Positions 1 through 9,173 are shown, numbered from the stretch's first letter. The stretch is DNA of 41,673 nt from Synergistales bacterium (GCA_025997955.1 BNVH01000025.1:1-41673); one strand, 5' to 3'. Program-made: numbers and translations. The notes: a model not told the origin generated them from the sequence alone.

Positions 1-123
1 GTACTCACCCGTCCGCCGCTCCGTCCATAATCCGTATTGCTACTTCATACGTCGTCGCTCGACTTGCATGTGTTAAGCACGCCGCCAGCGTTCGTCCTGA
101 GCCAGGATCAAACTCTCAGCTCA
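1..123 (-). rRNA. rrs: 16S ribosomal RNA, 5' end only (partial)
   Basis: Read on the minus strand this begins with the universal 16S start, AGAGTTTGATCCTGGCTCAG at about 116-97. It continues through the conserved GACGAACGCTGGCGGCGTGC and then ACACATGCAAGTCGAGCG. The gene runs off the left edge, so only roughly the first 120 bases are present. The mature 5' end is estimated at about 123 by alignment to E. coli numbering from memory. A small perfect hairpin (TTCCAC, AAAA, GTGGAA; 139-154) lies just upstream in the leader. Homology to 16S is certain; the exact 5' end is not. Confidence 0.97.
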
Positions 124-323
124 ATACAAAACTTGGCATTCCACAAAAGTGGAAAAATCCTTTAATGATTCAAGAACTTTCTCTCTGTTGATTCGCCTAT
201 AATTTTGTCAAGGTTCTTTCCAAAAAATCTGCTTATAAAACATATTTATAATATAAGTCTATCAGCGACTTTTTGGAGCTTCTTGCCGCTTCGCGATGTC
301 ATCCCTGCGTCACAGCGAGAACA

Positions 324-351
324 ATAATACCACGTTCGAGATTTTTGTCAA
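324..351 (-). promoter_or_regulatory. rRNA operon promoter
   Basis: On the minus strand a perfect -35 TTGACA (346-351) is followed after 16 bases by -10 TATTAT (324-329). Transcription would start near 317, about 195 bases before the 16S 5' end. The sequence upstream of the -35 (about 352-390) is A/T-rich, like an UP element. The 124-323 leader is AT-rich and contains a boxA-like stretch near 175, but I could not fix the antitermination boxes. Confidence 0.8.
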
Positions 352-394
352 CACCTTTTTTTATTTTTCTTTAAAAAATCTAAAAAAGAAAAAT

Positions 395-1060
395 CTATAG
401 CTCAAGAATTTCCGTACCTCTCAAGCGGGCGAGATATAAACGCGCAATGCGTAAATTTTGCCATCCCTCTATTATCTTTGCGCCGCGCTCGTCGCTTGCC
501 GCCCTCACCCAGCCGCCTATGCCGTTTTGCGCCGCCCTAGCAACGGCGAACGAAACGCCGACCCAGCCCGGGGGTAAATCCGTCAGCTGAGTTCCCTGCG
601 GAAAAATCGCCTCGCGCGCGTCTTGGGAGATCAGGAGATCATGGCCGTAGTGGCCATTCAGGCTCTCGGTCAAGGCGCTCAAAGTGACGTTTTCCGCCCA
701 TACGCAGTATATAGCGGCCTGAGCGTCCTTGCCCAGCGCGCCAGCACCGTCGGGGAGCATCTCGCACCTTTTTATATTGAAGCCATCGGGCATTTGCCCG
801 TTCCAGATAGCGGCCAGATGCTGTTCGTCCGTCTCCGGGTCTATGCCGCACCATATATCCACGGGCTCAGAGAAAGCCACGACGCCGGCAGGCAGCTCCG
901 GGCCGAAGCTCATCCTCGCGTGAGGCGAAAAGCCCTCGGTCTGGCGCAGCAAAATCCCGGCCCGCGCCGCCGCTCGGCTAAAAAGCGACACAAGCGCTAT
1001 GTGAGGCACGAAGCAAGCCCCGCCCCTTTTCTCGTAAAAAAGCCTTATCCGCACGCTCAT
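395..1060 (-). CDS. radical SAM-linked protein, DUF2344/TIGR03936-type
   Basis: A 221-residue protein of the DUF2344 family (TIGR03936), which almost always sits next to, or is fused to, a large radical SAM protein. The N-terminus (IRLFYEKRGGACFVPHIAL) and the segment AGILLRQTEGFSPHARMSFG (about 35-54) match what I recall of the family; the latter recalls tRNA/RNA-modifying partner domains. No catalytic residues are known. The start overlaps the stop of the upstream radical SAM gene by four bases (ATGA), so the two are translationally coupled. The gene ends just before the rRNA promoter. Family membership is fairly sure; the biochemical role is unknown. Confidence 0.85.
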   Translation of the reverse strand: MSVRIRLFYEKRGGACFVPHIALVSLFSRAAARAGILLRQTEGFSPHARMSFGPELPAGVVAFSEPVDIWCGIDPETDEQHLAAIWNGQMPDGFNIKRCEMLPDGAGALGKDAQAAIYCVWAENVTLSALTESLNGHYGHDLLISQDAREAIFPQGTQLTDLPPGWVGVSFAVARAAQNGIGGWVRAASDERGAKIIEGWQNLRIARLYLARLRGTEILEL

Positions 1061-2841
1061 TTTTTCGCCCCCGCCCCAAAACAGTCAAGCCCACAGGCCG
1101 AACACCCTTCTCGGCAGTCGGGCGTCAGCTTGGCCTCGTAAGCGGCTCTGCGCTCCGACAGTAAAAATTCCCCGCTCACCCCGACGTCTATATTGTCCCA
1201 GGGCAGGGCTTCGTCCTCCCTGCGCTCTCTTGTGAAGTCGTGCGGGTCGAGGCCGTGGCTGTCGAAGGACGCGAGCCAACGGGAGAGGTCGAAAGTCTCG
1301 CTCCAGCCGTCAAACCGGGCTCCTTCCCTCCAAGCCATCTCTATCACGTCCGCCGCGCGTCTGTCCGCGCGCGCCAGAGCCCCCTCCAAAAACGACTGCT
1401 CAGGATCGTGGTACGCCAATGAGATGTTTGACCGCGCCCTGTCCTTTCCCTCCAATACTTTGGCCTTCAGCATGCGCCCCTTGTCGCGAAACTCCTCTAC
1501 GCTGTTTTGCCTCTCCCACTGAAACGGCGTGTGCGCCTTGGGGACAAAGCCCGACACCGAAACGGCAAGAGACGCGCGCTTTCGCTTGAGACGGGCGGCT
1601 AATTTGACAGCGTTTCGCGCAAGCTCCACTATGCCGTTCAGGTCGTCCTCTGTCTCCGTCGGCAAGCCCATCATGAAATATAGCTTTATCCTGTCCCACC
1701 CCTTGGAAAAGGCCTCGTTCAGGCAAGCGAAGATAGAATCTTCATCTATGCCCTTGTTTATGACGTTTCGCAGCCTCTGGGTCCCGGCCTCCGGCGCGAA
1801 CGTGAGCCCGCCCCTCCGCACCTCCCGGAGGCGATTCGCAAGCCCCACCGAGAAGCCGTCCATCCTTAAGCTCGGCAGGCTTAGCTTCGCGCCCCTTGCG
1901 CTTAGCATGGGCGACAGAGTCTCCACGACCTGGTTTATCGCGCTGTAGTCGCAGGTGGACAAGGACAAAAGGCCGACTTCCTCCCAGCCGGTGCGTTTTA
2001 CGAGCTCAATTACCGTATCGGTTATCTCGCGCGCCGGGCGCTCCCACACCGGGCGGTTGGTCATCCCGGCCTGACAGAAGCGGCAGCCGCGCGAACATCC
2101 CCTGAACACCTCAAGCGACGCCCTGTCGTGCACTATATTGACGGATGGGACTATCATATTAGTCGGAGACGGAGCGTCGCTCAGGTCAGCCACAAACTGC
2201 CGCTTCACGCGCGTCTTGCTGTAAAGCGGCGCGTAGACGCCGCTCACTTTTGCGCACTCCTCCAATCTATCCGAGCGAGGAAGGCCGCGCGTCTCGCTGA
2301 GCGCGCGTAAAAGCTTGGGATATATAGCCTCGCCCTCTCCGACGCAAAAGGCGTCGATAAAAGGCGACATAGGCTCCGGCACGAACGCCCCCGGGCCTCC
2401 GGCCAAGATTATAGGATAAGCGTCGCCGCGCGCCTCCGCCCTCAGCGGGATATTCGATAGGTCGAGCATCGTGAGTATGTTTGTATAGCAAAGTTCGTGC
2501 TGAATGGTAAACCCGACGGCGTCGAACTCCCCGAGGGGAAGCCTCTTGACCGTCGAGGTAAGCGGGGTGTTTTTTTGTCTCAAAAGAGCCTCCATGTCCA
2601 CCCAAGGACAGTAAGCCCTGTCCACGGACACGCCCAAGCTCTCCAAAAAGGGCGTCAAAACCTGAAAGCCGTAGTAGCTCATGCCTATTTCGTACACATC
2701 TGGGAAAGCGAGGCAGATTTTCAGCGCGCGACCGTCCGTAGGAAGAGGCTCCTCCCGCCACTCGCTGCCGCTGTAGCGCGACGGGCGAGCCACTTGCGCC
2801 ATAAGGGGCCACTTGGGATCGTCGAACTCAGGAAGCCACAT
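1057..2841 (-). CDS. radical SAM protein, TIGR03960-type, B12-binding-like N-terminus
   Basis: A 594-residue radical SAM protein. Residues about 40-200 look like the cobalamin-binding-like domain that precedes many radical SAM cores (the conserved GFTIQHELCYTN and GGPGAFVPEP). The 4Fe-4S motif CxxxCxxC appears as FRGCSRGCRFCQAG near residue 255, followed by core motifs such as LSLSTCDYS and TFAPEAGTQRLR. The C-terminus carries a further Cys cluster (CREGCSACGLDC) that could bind another cluster. Start chosen at 2841 because a GGAGAAATTAA Shine-Dalgarno precedes it. It is coupled to the DUF2344 gene by an ATGA overlap. The pair is widely conserved in anaerobes and suspected to act on RNA, but the substrate is not established. 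Confidence 0.88.
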   Translation of the reverse strand: MWLPEFDDPKWPLMAQVARPSRYSGSEWREEPLPTDGRALKICLAFPDVYEIGMSYYGFQVLTPFLESLGVSVDRAYCPWVDMEALLRQKNTPLTSTVKRLPLGEFDAVGFTIQHELCYTNILTMLDLSNIPLRAEARGDAYPIILAGGPGAFVPEPMSPFIDAFCVGEGEAIYPKLLRALSETRGLPRSDRLEECAKVSGVYAPLYSKTRVKRQFVADLSDAPSPTNMIVPSVNIVHDRASLEVFRGCSRGCRFCQAGMTNRPVWERPAREITDTVIELVKRTGWEEVGLLSLSTCDYSAINQVVETLSPMLSARGAKLSLPSLRMDGFSVGLANRLREVRRGGLTFAPEAGTQRLRNVINKGIDEDSIFACLNEAFSKGWDRIKLYFMMGLPTETEDDLNGIVELARNAVKLAARLKRKRASLAVSVSGFVPKAHTPFQWERQNSVEEFRDKGRMLKAKVLEGKDRARSNISLAYHDPEQSFLEGALARADRRAADVIEMAWREGARFDGWSETFDLSRWLASFDSHGLDPHDFTRERREDEALPWDNIDVGVSGEFLLSERRAAYEAKLTPDCREGCSACGLDCFGAGAKK

Positions 2842-2889
2842 TTAATTTCTCCAAAATTTATCCTCCAAAATTTACAGTTTTCATAATTT

Positions 2890-3399
2890 TTACGGCTCAG
2901 GCGTGTCCTTTTGCAGTTCGCTTATGACGGCCTTGCCCCTCCATATCCGCACGTCGGCCAATACAGAAGAGTATTTTATGGCTTCCTCCAACTCCCATCC
3001 CGTCCCCTCAGGCACGTAGTAGACGCTTATGCCATAGTCTACGGCGCCGCCGTAACCCAAAACACCCTCGATCCAAAGTCCACTTTGCGGGGGCGTAAAA
3101 GACACGCCACTCATCTCGGTTACCCCGCGGCCGTCCTTTTTGAGCGTCACGTAGACAATATCGCCGCGTTCGCCCGTGTTCGACATATCTGATATATCCG
3201 ATATATTCGATATGTCATAGTTAAGCCTGACGTAGTCACCCCTCAGAAAATCGCGCGGGTCGACGGGGCGCGTCCTGAGCATGACCTGTTCTCCGAAAAC
3301 CAACACGAAAGAATTCACCGCTACTGGCCATAGTATAGCTATGACCGGTAAAAGCGCTATGGCGACGAACTTCAAGATGACCGAATTTTTTATGTTCAT
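2890..3399 (-). CDS. GDYXXLXY-domain protein
   Basis: A 169-residue protein with one N-terminal membrane helix (about 8-33) and the family signature GDYVRLNY (about 53-60), preceded by LRTRPVDPRDFLR. GDYXXLXY proteins are short envelope proteins of unknown role, commonly encoded directly after DUF2157/DUF4401 membrane proteins, as here. Its ATG overlaps the stop of the upstream DUF2157 gene by four bases. A run of DIS/DMS residues after the motif (about 63-73) is encoded by a short GATAT-rich repeat near 3185-3215. Family call is firm; no function is proposed. Confidence 0.85.
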   Translation of the reverse strand: MNIKNSVILKFVAIALLPVIAILWPVAVNSFVLVFGEQVMLRTRPVDPRDFLRGDYVRLNYDISNISDISDMSNTGERGDIVYVTLKKDGRGVTEMSGVSFTPPQSGLWIEGVLGYGGAVDYGISVYYVPEGTGWELEEAIKYSSVLADVRIWRGKAVISELQKDTPEP

Positions 3400-4514
3400 G
3401 AGTTTTCGCTACCTTTCTTGCGAGCCGCGTAGCGCGTAATCAACCTGTAGGCCGCCGCCGCTGATAACAGCAATAACCCGCCAAGCGTGAAGAACATGGA
3501 TTTTGACATGAAGTCGTAAAACATATCGAAATACCACCGAGCTAAAAGCAAGCAGAACAAAAACACGGCCCGTCCTGTTTCGCGCTTGCGGAAAAGCACG
3601 CGCCACAGAAGATAGAGTCCCAACAGGACGCTCGCCGCGATTACGCGGTCGCTATTGCCTGTATCATGAAAACTCCACGCAAAAGGCAGAGTCAGGGCAA
3701 GCCCCGCAAAAGAGACGCAGTGGAAGCCCTGCCTGTCGAGTTCTGGCTCGGACACAAGCCAACCGGCGAACTCTATCAGGAGCCCTATTATCAAAACGCC
3801 GAAAAAAAACGGCCATATACTTTCGTGACGGCTGTTTATGATACAAAGCCAAGCAAACCAGTTTATGATATAGACGTTGCTGAGACAAATTCTTCGAGCG
3901 GCGCTTCCCACAAAAAGCCTTTTCATAAAAGAATCTTGGCTTTCCAAGGCGCTATCGCGGTCTTTTAAAACGCGCGCTTCGCGCCACCAGCAATACCAAG
4001 CCACGGCTACCAGTAAAACCATAAGCAAAACCGGCTGCCAAGCGCGAAGTATAGAGTTAAAAATGGATTGCGCGTAAGACACGTCCGCGTCGTAGGTTGC
4101 GCGACGGTATGACCGCCAATTGTCTGAAAAATAGAGAAGGTTCATATACCCCAAGGATACTATCATATATAAATGATAAATCGTCACGCCGCGCACCAAA
4201 AGGAACGTCGGCGCGAAAGCTATGAGCCAAGCGGCAAGCAAATCAGTGGCCTCTCCTTGAACATGAAATATTTGAGCGCTCAGGGCTATCCCGCCCAAAA
4301 GCAAAAAGCCCGACAGAAAAAGCAAGGCCTCCGATATGGCCTTGCGCTCTCTACGCTCGCAAAAGCAAGCGACCACGACGCTTAAAAGATAAGCGGTTAA
4401 TATAATCGCTATCTTCAGCCAAGCCGGTATCATGCCCCAGTTGGCCGCTACGAAGCTAAGAGCGCCAAGCCCCACCATTGCGAGGCCGAGCGTCATAACT
4501 ATATATTGCTTCAT
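3396..4514 (-). CDS. DUF2157-type multi-pass membrane protein
   Basis: A 372-residue polytopic membrane protein with about ten hydrophobic helices. The N-terminus (MTLGLAMVGLGALSFVAANW) followed by a conserved FLSGFLLLGGIALSAQIFHV segment is typical of DUF2157, where the AQxFH-type motif lies in an early helix. The gene starts inside the stop of proC (ATGA overlap) and ends inside the start of the GDYXXLXY gene, so proC, DUF2157 and GDYXXLXY form one transcript. Coupling to proC is odd, because these membrane proteins have no known link to proline. Family assigned from motif memory; function unknown. Confidence 0.8.
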   Translation of the reverse strand: MKQYIVMTLGLAMVGLGALSFVAANWGMIPAWLKIAIILTAYLLSVVVACFCERRERKAISEALLFLSGFLLLGGIALSAQIFHVQGEATDLLAAWLIAFAPTFLLVRGVTIYHLYMIVSLGYMNLLYFSDNWRSYRRATYDADVSYAQSIFNSILRAWQPVLLMVLLVAVAWYCWWREARVLKDRDSALESQDSFMKRLFVGSAARRICLSNVYIINWFAWLCIINSRHESIWPFFFGVLIIGLLIEFAGWLVSEPELDRQGFHCVSFAGLALTLPFAWSFHDTGNSDRVIAASVLLGLYLLWRVLFRKRETGRAVFLFCLLLARWYFDMFYDFMSKSMFFTLGGLLLLSAAAAYRLITRYAARKKGSENS

Positions 4515-5347
4515 AGCTGAGCTGCTACCCGTTCGGTCAGCACGCGCCCTTTTTCGGCTGTCACAAGGACGGCTTTCATCATGACGCCCATCGCCCCAGC
4601 TCGTTCAAGCTCGTAAACTCCCTCAATCGTCATGCCGCCCGGCGTGCAGACGGAGTCGCGCATCTCGCCCGGAGATTTAGCCGTGCCGTCGGTCTTCTTC
4701 AGTTCTTCTTGGTTGAGCCGCGCCGCGCCAAGAAGCGCCGCTGTAGCGCCCCTGTAGGCTATATCCTTGGGAAGTCCGGCCTGTATACCACCCATAGCCG
4801 CCGCCTCCAAGAGATTCAGAAAAAACGCCGGCGCCGCGCCTGTGAGGGCGGTCAGCGCGTCGAGGCTTTTTTCCTCCGCTTCTTCCACGTCGCCAAGCGT
4901 GGCGAACACCTCTCTCAGCCAAGTCAAATCTTCCGCCGTTATCTCGCCCGACTTGCTTATCCCGGTAAAGGCACACCCCAGCGCCGCGCATATATTAGTC
5001 ATAGCGCGCGCCCAGCGAGCCTGGGGCGCGGCTTTTTTGAGCATATCAAGCTCCACGGCGGCGGCCAAGGATACGCAGAGCTTACCGGCCAAGAGCGGCG
5101 CGGCCTCGCGCACGGCATTTAACGTCAAGTGCGGCTTGAGCGCGAAAAAGACAACCTCTCCCTCGCGGCTTGCGCGGACGTTGTCGGATATGAGCTCGGC
5201 ACCCGCGGCTTTTACGCGCGCGCATTTTTCGGGGTGAGCGTCGGCGGCCAGCACGCGGCATCCCGCGAGGCTCAACCCCACAGCCACGGCGCCCCCGAGA
5301 GCACCCGCGCCTATTATTGATATTTTGGTTTCTTTAACGTTTTTCAT
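4511..5347 (-). CDS. proC: pyrroline-5-carboxylate reductase
   Basis: A 278-residue enzyme that reduces 1-pyrroline-5-carboxylate to L-proline with NAD(P)H, the last step of proline synthesis. The N-terminal Rossmann motif is ISIIGAGALGGAVAVGLSLAG. FFALKPH (about 69-75) and the C-terminal dimerisation segment, LTALTGAAPAFF followed later by MRDSVCTPGGMTIEGVYELE, are the hallmark ProC signature. Length is normal for the family. The ATG at 5347 has an AAAGGAAGA ribosome site. It is the first gene of a coupled operon with two membrane-protein genes. Confidence 0.95.
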   Translation of the reverse strand: MKNVKETKISIIGAGALGGAVAVGLSLAGCRVLAADAHPEKCARVKAAGAELISDNVRASREGEVVFFALKPHLTLNAVREAAPLLAGKLCVSLAAAVELDMLKKAAPQARWARAMTNICAALGCAFTGISKSGEITAEDLTWLREVFATLGDVEEAEEKSLDALTALTGAAPAFFLNLLEAAAMGGIQAGLPKDIAYRGATAALLGAARLNQEELKKTDGTAKSPGEMRDSVCTPGGMTIEGVYELERAGAMGVMMKAVLVTAEKGRVLTERVAAQL

Positions 5348-5404
5348 GACAGTCTTCCTTTCGAGATTTCAAGATGACAAACGTCTCTCTTTCTTTATCT
5401 TACT

Positions 5405-5413
5405 ATTATATCA
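5405..5413 (-). promoter_or_regulatory. probable extended -10 promoter of the proC operon
   Basis: Minus-strand TGATATAAT gives a perfect -10 hexamer with an upstream TG, about 60 bases before the proC start. No convincing -35 is visible, as expected for an extended -10 promoter. Confidence 0.45.
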
Positions 5414-5510
5414 ACCCTTCCGCCCCTCTAACTTTTAGCTACTCAGTTTGAGTTTCAAATTATGAATACGTTTAAGAACAATCCACAACAGTGGATAGGT
5501 GGTTGTTAAG

Positions 5511-6776
5511 TTATAAAATTGAAGAGCTCATCTTAATCGCGTTCTCCAAATCCTTATGCTCGAAAGCAGATGCCATTCTTTCAATGTCTCTATTATTCAG
5601 CCCAATTGTTTTTGCCGTGTTTCTCCAGTTTCGAGTAATAGCGGCAACTTCACCTACAATGTTTTTTGCGTCTTGTTGTGTCAACTGAAAATATTTTGCA
5701 ACAGATAAGGCCGCATCAATATCCGCGGTAAAATCGTCAAATGTAATAGCTGTCTCCAAGACGCGTGGTTTTATCTCCTGTGGCACCGGATTTAAATCAT
5801 ACGCTGGAGACAATCTCCATCCGTTTTTCTTTTCGTACAAAAATCCATGATTACGCAAATGGTCGTCTGTATTTGAAACAAGTATGTTAAAAACCATCCG
5901 CCTCCATAATTGCGGCATATCGACATCCGGGGCAGACCCATATATCGCCAGCGCGTCCGCTATTTCAATATAGCTACGAGCGTCACCGTCTTTTGCGTCT
6001 AACATACTCATGGCCGACAGAAAAGGCAAACGTTCTGATTTATTACGATCAAATCTTTTCATTATTAAGACTGGCTTGTCTAATATCATTTCTAAGCGCC
6101 ATTTAGGTACGTTAATTCTTGATTTTTCAGCAAGAGATAATGCTGTAGCTTCCCACATTTCTACCTTAAATTCATCATCTTTGCGTGGAAATTTTGCGAT
6201 AGCCAATTCTCCATTTTTATCACGAACTGTTGCTTTTGGTCTTGCTCCCCCAAGTGAAGACCCCGGCGCAAGTAAAAATCGTAAATCATTTGCTGTTTCA
6301 CTATTTTCCAAGAATTTGTTGGTGGCGTTTAAGAGCTTTGGCAAATCAACGAATGGTGGAATAGCCGTTACATTGCTTGCCGCCAAAAATTCTCCACCTA
6401 TTTTTTCAGAAAAACGTAACGCGCCAAGCCGAGCCTCATCGTTCACGCCTAACAGATAATCCGCCTCCATCAAAGTACCTGACACCCCTGCTGCCTTCGC
6501 CGCTCGGCGCATAAGAACTCGCCCCCAACGATCAGGGGCAGAGTCTTCTATTGCGCCGAATAGATGTTTCCCCGCCGCTGTATGTGTCGCGCCTTCAGTG
6601 AGTTGTAATGCGGGTTCTAACGCAAAATGATCAGGATTTTTTAACCATTTTTTATCGTATTCAAAAGACGCGCTTTCGCGTCCGTTGCGATAATGAAACC
6701 ATAACTTCCCAACCAGCATATCTTCATTTTTTGACGAAAGCCAAACAAAAACCTCCCTGTTCTCCATTTTCATCAC
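5511..6776 (-). CDS. hipA: HipA-family serine/threonine kinase toxin
   Basis: A 421-residue HipA-type kinase. In the studied E. coli case HipA phosphorylates glutamyl-tRNA synthetase and halts growth; the target here is unknown. Visible motifs are the N-terminal subdomain with VGKLWFHYRNGRESASFEYD, the Ser-containing flexible loop GSSLGGARPKA (about 171-181), the lysine strand LAIAKFPRKDD, the catalytic loop NTDDHLRNHGF (about 300-310) and the metal-binding YDLNP. Length is typical of the standalone long-form kinase. It starts within the stop of the upstream HipB-like gene (ATGA overlap), the usual antitoxin-toxin order. All core kinase residues seem intact, so it should be active. Confidence 0.93.
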   Translation of the reverse strand: MMKMENREVFVWLSSKNEDMLVGKLWFHYRNGRESASFEYDKKWLKNPDHFALEPALQLTEGATHTAAGKHLFGAIEDSAPDRWGRVLMRRAAKAAGVSGTLMEADYLLGVNDEARLGALRFSEKIGGEFLAASNVTAIPPFVDLPKLLNATNKFLENSETANDLRFLLAPGSSLGGARPKATVRDKNGELAIAKFPRKDDEFKVEMWEATALSLAEKSRINVPKWRLEMILDKPVLIMKRFDRNKSERLPFLSAMSMLDAKDGDARSYIEIADALAIYGSAPDVDMPQLWRRMVFNILVSNTDDHLRNHGFLYEKKNGWRLSPAYDLNPVPQEIKPRVLETAITFDDFTADIDAALSVAKYFQLTQQDAKNIVGEVAAITRNWRNTAKTIGLNNRDIERMASAFEHKDLENAIKMSSSIL

Positions 6777-7150
6777 TCCTCTTTCGGTTTTTCTTTTTTC
6801 TTCCGTATCCGCTTCGGCAACCGCTCCTCTTCCAGCATTAATCCCGTAGCGTCGTTTGTAACGTCCACCAAATTCCTCAACCGATCAACAAACCCCAAAA
6901 CAAAAAGAACCGACGCGTATCCACCAATAGAAACGGTCGGGTCGCCTATTTCTATTTTATGCAAGCGCTTAGTCGATACATTAGCGCGTTCAGCCATCAA
7001 CGCGACGGAAATCCGTCGCCTCAGCCGCGCGTTTTTAATATCCTGGCCCAACTTCCGAAGTGCCATTATCGCGGGAAATCTCACAAGCGGCCCTTTCGTA
7101 TCCAATATTTCTTTTAACACTTCATCTCTATCTTCAATATTTCGCGTCAC
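6773..7150 (-). CDS. hipB: HipB-like XRE-family antitoxin
   Basis: A 125-residue DNA-binding protein. A helix-turn-helix domain spans about 30-90 (LGQDIKNARLRRRISVALMA, then ERANVSTKRLHKIEIGD), the usual architecture of HipB-type antitoxins that repress their own operon and bind HipA. The C-terminus is very basic and acidic (RIRKKKEKPKEE) and probably disordered, as in other HipB proteins. The gene is first in a two-gene operon with hipA. The start at 7150 gives a long N-terminal extension before the HTH; an internal ATG near residue 29 is a weaker alternative. Confidence 0.85.
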   Translation of the reverse strand: MTRNIEDRDEVLKEILDTKGPLVRFPAIMALRKLGQDIKNARLRRRISVALMAERANVSTKRLHKIEIGDPTVSIGGYASVLFVLGFVDRLRNLVDVTNDATGLMLEEERLPKRIRKKKEKPKEE

Positions 7151-7174
7151 GAGGGTTCCCTTCCTTTGTTAAAG

Positions 7175-7220
7175 ATCATATCAATCATTATAATACTACT
7201 TTTACGGAATATTATATGAT
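7175..7220. repeat. candidate inverted-repeat operator upstream of hipBA
   Basis: ATCATAT (7175-7181) is mirrored by ATATGAT (7214-7220) across a 32-base AT-rich spacer, just upstream of the HipB start. The position suits an autoregulatory operator. The arms do not match the E. coli HipB operator sequence, and such short A/T arms can arise by chance. Confidence 0.3.
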
Positions 7221-7342
7221 GTAACATCTGTTTTATAACGTTTTATTTAAGATTTAACATTAAGTTCAAGTTCTGACCGTGATTTTTTACGCATTTGCCC
7301 CGTGAGTCGTTTTTGTTTTAAATGAGACTCTGGCGGCGGAGA

Positions 7343-7351
7343 TGCTATACT
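7343..7351 (+). promoter_or_regulatory. probable extended -10 promoter of pgm
   Basis: TGCTATACT forms an extended -10 element 37 bases before the pgm ATG. No clear -35 is seen. It lies inside an upstream open-frame extension of pgm, which supports the downstream start at 7388. Confidence 0.45.
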
Positions 7352-7387
7352 ATAGTCTTAAGTTTCATATCGAAAGGGGTTATCGAC

Positions 7388-9061
7388 ATGAGCGCACTAT
7401 CCAATCAAACACAATCAGGCCTCGGGACACCGGGGCACGCACCTTTGCCGGAGACACTCATCAATGTCCCGCGCCTCATAAGTGAATATTACACGGAGTG
7501 TCCCGATATATCCGAGCCGTCTCACAGGGTCGCTTTCGGAACTTCCGGTCATCGCGGCTCTTCGTCGCGCCACAGTTTCAACGAGGCTCATATAATGGCC
7601 ATAGCTCAGGCCGTGGCGGAACATCGCAAGGCCGAGGGTATAACAGGGCCGCTTTTTATAGGCATGGACACTCACGCCCTCTCAGAGCCAGCTCTTCGCA
7701 CATGCGTAGAGGTTTTAGCGGCTTGTGGCGTCGAGTACGTCATTCAAAACGACCTCGGCTACACGCCGACGCCCGTCGTCTCGCGCGCTATCTTAGTCTG
7801 GAACAAAGAACGCGCCGCCAACGGCTCAGGCATGGCGGACGGCCTAGTAATCACGCCCTCTCACAACCCGCCTGGTGACGGCGGCATCAAGTACGACCCG
7901 CCAAGCGGAGGCCCGGCCTCACCCGAGATAACAAAGGCAATCGAAAACCGCGCCAACGAGCTTATAGCGGAGGGAGCCGAAAAAATCAAGCGCCTCACGT
8001 TCGAGAAGGCCATAGCGTCCCCCAATGGGCGCTTCTACGACTACATCCTGCCGTATGTCAACGACCTCCGTTACGTCGTGGACCTCGACGTCATCCGCGA
8101 GGCCGAGATAAGCATAGGCGCCGACCCTATGGGCGGCAGCGGCGTAAACTACTGGGAGCCGATAGCTACCATTTACGGCCTAAAAAACTTACAGGTAATG
8201 AATAAGCGCGTCGACTTCACGTTCAGCTTTATGCCCCTTGACCACGACGGAACAATCCGCATGGATTGTTCCTCCCCTTACGCTATGGCCAATCTCTTGG
8301 AGATGAAGGACAAGTTTGACGTCGCGTTCGGCAACGACACGGACTTCGACCGCCACGGAATAGTCACGCCAAGCGGCCTCATGAACCCAAACGCTTACTT
8401 GGCCGTGGCCATCAGGCACCTTTTCAAGACACGGCGCGCCTGGAGCAAGGACGCCGCCGTAGGAAAAACCGTCGTCTCGAGCTCCATCATAGACAGGGTC
8501 GTGAAGAGCTTAGGGCGTGAGCTGTGTGAGACGCCGGTAGGGTTCAAGTGGTTCGTCGAAGGGCTTCAGAACGGCTCTATGGGCTTTGGTGGAGAGGAGA
8601 GCGCCGGGGCGTCGTTTTTGCGCAAGGACGGCTCGGTCTGGACGACGGACAAAGACGGGATAATAATGGATCTCTTGGCGGCTGAGATAATGGCCGTCAC
8701 GGAGAAAAACCCGGCTGAGCATTACGAGAGCATAACAGGAAAATACGGCCATCCCGTTTACGAGCGCATAGACGCTCCTATAGCGCCCGAGAAAAAATCC
8801 GTGCTCAGCAAACTATCCCCCGACCGAGTGAAGGCCGACACCTTGGCGGGTGAGAAGATAATAGCCAAGCTGACCAAGGCCCCCGGCAACGGCGCCGATA
8901 TAGGAGGACTGAAAGTAGTCACCGAAAACGGCTGGTTCGCCGCGCGCCCGTCGGGCACGGAGGATATTTACAAGATTTACGCCGAGAGCTTCAAGGGTGA
9001 AGACCATCTGAAGATGATTCAGGGCGAGGCGTCAGTCATAGTCGCGGACGCTATAGCGTGA
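7388..9061 (+). CDS. pgm: phosphoglucomutase (alpha-D-glucose-1,6-bisphosphate-dependent)
   Basis: A 557-residue enzyme interconverting glucose 1-phosphate and glucose 6-phosphate. It feeds glycogen, nucleotide-sugar and cell-envelope synthesis. The phosphoserine loop is VITPSHNPPGDGG (Ser about 157), the metal loop is GNDTDFDRHG, the sugar-binding loop is GGEESAGASF and the phosphate-binding loop is RPSGTEDIYKIY near the C-terminus. Length matches the Pgm class of about 545 residues. The open frame extends 22 codons further upstream, but the ATG at 7388 is preceded by GAAAGGGG at good spacing and the extension covers the promoter. Transcribed alone, divergent from hipBA. Confidence 0.95.
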   Translation: MSALSNQTQSGLGTPGHAPLPETLINVPRLISEYYTECPDISEPSHRVAFGTSGHRGSSSRHSFNEAHIMAIAQAVAEHRKAEGITGPLFIGMDTHALSEPALRTCVEVLAACGVEYVIQNDLGYTPTPVVSRAILVWNKERAANGSGMADGLVITPSHNPPGDGGIKYDPPSGGPASPEITKAIENRANELIAEGAEKIKRLTFEKAIASPNGRFYDYILPYVNDLRYVVDLDVIREAEISIGADPMGGSGVNYWEPIATIYGLKNLQVMNKRVDFTFSFMPLDHDGTIRMDCSSPYAMANLLEMKDKFDVAFGNDTDFDRHGIVTPSGLMNPNAYLAVAIRHLFKTRRAWSKDAAVGKTVVSSSIIDRVVKSLGRELCETPVGFKWFVEGLQNGSMGFGGEESAGASFLRKDGSVWTTDKDGIIMDLLAAEIMAVTEKNPAEHYESITGKYGHPVYERIDAPIAPEKKSVLSKLSPDRVKADTLAGEKIIAKLTKAPGNGADIGGLKVVTENGWFAARPSGTEDIYKIYAESFKGEDHLKMIQGEASVIVADAIA

Positions 9062-9122
9062 GAGCCGCATAGCAAAACGAATCAAACTATTTCCGCTTTA
9101 TCTGTTTGACCGATATAAAACC

Positions 9123-9156
9123 GGGGGCGGCTTTGTAAAAGACGCCGCCTCTTTTT
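9123..9156 (+). terminator. rho-independent terminator after pgm
   Basis: GGCGGC (9126-9131) pairs with GCCGCC (9144-9149) across a 12-base loop, followed by CTCTTTTT. It lies between the converging pgm and ABC operons and probably ends pgm transcription. Confidence 0.7.
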
Positions 9157-9173
9157 CTGTATCTCCAGCCCCC

